Assembly (NCBI GenBank): GCA_040756715.1
Contig: JBFLYE010000001.1
Location: forward strand, 1 to 10,875
Reading direction: 5' to 3'
Origin: a bacterium
GTDB lineage: Bacteria; UBA9089; UBA9088
Length of the DNA stretch: 10,875 nt
Translations under genes and position numbers: made by a program
Shown here: positions 8,432 through 10,875 of the stretch, one piece after another
Layout of the letters: each line of letters starts with the position of its first letter
Numbering within the stretch: the stretch's first letter is position 1
Notes under the pieces: generated by a model
Seen by the model: the letters and a program-made list of their open reading frames with translations, nothing else
Told to the model about the DNA's origin: nothing
Database searches by the model: none

Positions 8432-10875
8432 TTAAATCTTAAATTCCTCTTTTCCCTCCCTGGCCTTTTTCCTTCCAAACATATCTTCCTTTTCTTCCCT
8501 GAATAGGGAAGTAATATCAAGGGTTTTCCCCTTTTCATCCAGGATATTAATATCTAATCCCAAACTCCTTAGTTCATATGTAAGAACCTTAAATGATTCT
8601 GGAATCCCAGGGGGTTTTGCATTTTCTCCCTTTATAATCGCACCATATGCCTTTGCCCTTCCCATAACATCATCACTCTTTACAGTAAGAAGCTCTTGAA
8701 GGATATGAGAAGCACCATAAGCCTCTAATGCCCAAACCTCCATCTCTCCAAATCTCTGACCTCCAAATTGTGCCTTTCCACCCAATGGTTGCTGGGTAAC
8801 CAATGAATATGGGCCAATGGAGCGGGCATGAACCTTATCCTCAACCAGATGGATAAGCTTCATCATATAGATATAACCACAAGAAACCTTGTCATCAAAA
8901 GGCTCTCCTGTTCTTCCATCATAGAGGGTTATCTTTCCGTCCCTGGGAAGCCCTATCTCCTCAAGCATATCTCCTATTTCCTCCTCACTTGGGCTATCAA
9001 AAACAGGAGAGATCATTCTTACCCCTTTTTTATAGGCAATCCATCCAAGGTATGTCTCTAAAATCTGTCCTAAGTTCATCCTAGAAGGAACCGAAAGGGA
9101 ATTTAAGATAATATCAACCGAAGTTCCATCGGGAAGATAAGGCATATCGCCTATGGGTAATATTTTAGCAATTACCCCTTTGTTTCCATGGCGGCCTGAC
9201 ATTTTATCGCCGACGGTAATCTTTCTTTTCTTTGCTACATAAACCTTTGCCATTTCCTCTATTCCTACTCCTAGGCTATCACCCTTTTTTTGTGAGAAAT
9301 ACTTAACATCTATTACTATTCCATCATCAGAATATGGCATCCTTAAAGATGTATCCCTGACATCCCTAACTGTCTCGCCAAAGATAGAGTAAAGAAGCTT
9401 GTATTCGGGAGAAAGGTCTTTCTCTCCCTTTGGTGTAACCTTACCAATCAAGATATCACCAGATTTAACTACCGAACCTATTCTAACAATTCCATTCTCA
9501 TCGAGGTTTTTTAGAGCTTCCTCCCCTATATTTGGAATATCCCTTGTCATTACCTCAGGGCCAAGCTGGGTCTGCCTTCCCTCAAGTTCGTATTCTTCAA
9601 TATAGATGCTGGTGAACAAATCCTCAAAGAGCACCCTTTCGGAAAGAATGATGGCATCCTCATAGTTATAGCCTTCCCATGGCATAAAGGCAACCAGAAG
9701 GTTTCTTCCCAGAGCAAGCTTTCCATTATCAATAGATGGTCCATCAGAGATAACATCACCTTTATTAACCACATCACCCTCTCGGACAGTTGGTCTCTGA
9801 TTAATATATGTCCCCTGGTTTGAACGTTTGTATTTTATCAGCTTATAGGTCTTCTTTTCATTCTCGTTTGTAATCTCTATTGTATCACCTGTAACTGTGG
9901 TTACTTTTCCAGATAGAGAAGAAATAAGGACAGAGCCACAATCAACTACCACCTTTTCTTCCATCCCTGTCATAACCAAAGGTGCTTCTGAATGAAGAAG
10001 GGGAACGGCTTGTCTTTGCATATTAGAACCCATAAGTGCCCTATTCGCATCATCATGCTCAAGGAAGGGAATGAGGGATGTGGTTACTGAGATAAGTTGT
10101 TTTGGCGAAATGTCAATATAGTTAACCTCTTCCTTTGAAACCAGAGGAAACTTATCGCCCATTCTTACCAAAATTAGCTTCTCGGTAAAATATCCATTCT
10201 CATCAACCGGGGTTCCTGCATAGGCAATGTTATAGTTTTCTTCATCATCAGCTGAAAGATATTCAATTTTATCGGTTATTCTTCCCCCTTCCACCTTAAA
10301 ATATGGGGTGGTAAGAAAACCAAATTCATTTGGCTTTGCATAGAGCGAAAGGGATGTTATCAAACCAATATTTGGTCCCTCTGGTGTTTCAATAGGGCAG
10401 ATCCTTCCATAGTGAGATGGGTTTATATCGCGAACCTCAAAGCCAGCCCTCTCTTTAGAAAGGCCACCGCTTCCTAATGCAGAAAGCCTCCTTTTATGTG
10501 TAAGCTCAGCTAAGGGATTTGTTTGATCCATAAACTGGGAAAGCTGGTTTGTTCCAAAGAATTCATTTATACTTGCAATAAAGGGTCTTATATTAACCAC
10601 AGATTGTGGGGTCATAAGCCCAAGCTCCTGCATACTCATCCTTTCCTTTATGTTTCTTTCCATCTTTATAAATGTAGGCCTTAGGTGGTTTTCAAGAAGC
10701 TCGCCACAGCTTCTTACCCTCCTGTTGCCAAGGTGGTCAATGTCATCGGTTTTTCCCTCTCCATTGGAAAGGCCAATAAGATACTTGATTGCGGCAATAA
10801 TGTCCTCTTTTGTGAGAACAAGAACAGATGCTTCTGTATTTAAATTAAGCTTCTTGTTTATCTTGTATCTTCCCA
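8432..10875 (-). CDS. rpoB: DNA-directed RNA polymerase subunit beta (5' end outside the window)
   Basis: This is the C-terminal 813 residues of the beta subunit; the reading frame runs off the right edge. The first visible codons read GRYKINKKL and continue through [13 protein letters not shown] and [14 protein letters not shown], all conserved in RpoB. The ATG at 10661-10663 is therefore an internal methionine, not the start. The rifampicin cluster lies at about 10466-10555 ([25 protein letters not shown]). The active-site lysine region [12 protein letters not shown] and the [27 protein letters not shown] block are intact. The spacing from the rifampicin cluster to GDKM is about 108 residues shorter than in E. 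coli, which fits absence of the SI2 insertion. The C-terminal tail ends in a charged extension (about [20 protein letters not shown]). The gene leads the operon into rpoC. Confidence 0.99.
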   Translation of the reverse strand, partial: GRYKINKKLNLNTEASVLVLTKEDIIAAIKYLIGLSNGEGKTDDIDHLGNRRVRSCGELLENHLRPTFIKMERNIKERMSMQELGLMTPQSVVNIRPFIASINEFFGTNQLSQFMDQTNPLAELTHKRRLSALGSGGLSKERAGFEVRDINPSHYGRICPIETPEGPNIGLITSLSLYAKPNEFGFLTTPYFKVEGGRITDKIEYLSADDEENYNIAYAGTPVDENGYFTEKLILVRMGDKFPLVSKEEVNYIDISPKQLISVTTSLIPFLEHDDANRALMGSNMQRQAVPLLHSEAPLVMTGMEEKVVVDCGSVLISSLSGKVTTVTGDTIEITNENEKKTYKLIKYKRSNQGTYINQRPTVREGDVVNKGDVISDGPSIDNGKLALGRNLLVAFMPWEGYNYEDAIILSERVLFEDLFTSIYIEEYELEGRQTQLGPEVMTRDIPNIGEEALKNLDENGIVRIGSVVKSGDILIGKVTPKGEKDLSPEYKLLYSIFGETVRDVRDTSLRMPYSDDGIVIDVKYFSQKKGDSLGVGIEEMAKVYVAKKRKITVGDKMSGRHGNKGVIAKILPIGDMPYLPDGTSVDIILNSLSVPSRMNLGQILETYLGWIAYKKGVRMISPVFDSPSEEEIGDMLEEIGLPRDGKITLYDGRTGEPFDDKVSCGYIYMMKLIHLVEDKVHARSIGPYSLVTQQPLGGKAQFGGQRFGEMEVWALEAYGASHILQELLTVKSDDVMGRAKAYGAIIKGENAKPPGIPESFKVLTYELRSLGLDINILDEKGKTLDITSLFREEKEDMFGRKKAREGKEEFKI

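Noticed and set aside
10661-10663. ATG as start of an rpoB-like gene of 743 residues
   Set aside because: The frame stays open to the window edge and encodes conserved RpoB sequence (GRYKINKKL onward), so this Met is internal.

Overview
The window is AT-rich bacterial chromosome dominated by the 3' part of rpoB and a complete rpoC on the minus strand. RpoB shows no sign of the ~100-residue SI2 insertion between the rifampicin region and the [12 protein letters not shown] motif. RpoC carries a long insertion (about 225 residues) straight after the trigger loop, in the SI3 position. SI3 is known mainly from diderm (Gram-negative-type) lineages. Together with the AGA/AGG- and ATA-rich coding, this suggests an uncultivated diderm candidate phylum; the exact phylum cannot be read from this sequence.

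Layout. Positions 1-182 hold no gene, only AT-rich repeat sequence, a weak promoter candidate and one copy of a 16-bp repeat. Positions 183-2169 (plus strand) carry two overlapping genes: a VTT/DedA-like membrane protein and a soluble phosphodiesterase/nucleotide-pyrophosphatase-type enzyme of the alkaline phosphatase superfamily. Positions 2170-2322 separate converging genes and hold a compound inverted repeat and the second copy of the 16-bp repeat. Positions 2323-10875 (minus strand) read, in transcription order, rpoB (5' end outside the window), rpoC, a UPF0104/LPG-synthase-TM-like flippase-type membrane protein, and a DppB/OppB-type ABC permease. All gaps in this series are short (28 bp, 49 bp and a 4-bp ATGA overlap), so it reads as one operon.

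How the genes relate. The RNA polymerase genes are standard housekeeping genes with intact active sites. The two genes behind rpoC are unusual company, because rpsL/rpsG/fusA commonly follow rpoC. The permease has no visible partner permease, ATPase or binding protein. The plus-strand pair may act on membrane lipids or lipid-linked substrates, but the substrate is unknown. I see no CRISPR array, transposase, phage gene, tRNA or rRNA, and no clear evidence of a wholly new system. The most notable accessory feature is the VTT/phosphodiesterase pair, bounded on both sides by the same 16-bp sequence.
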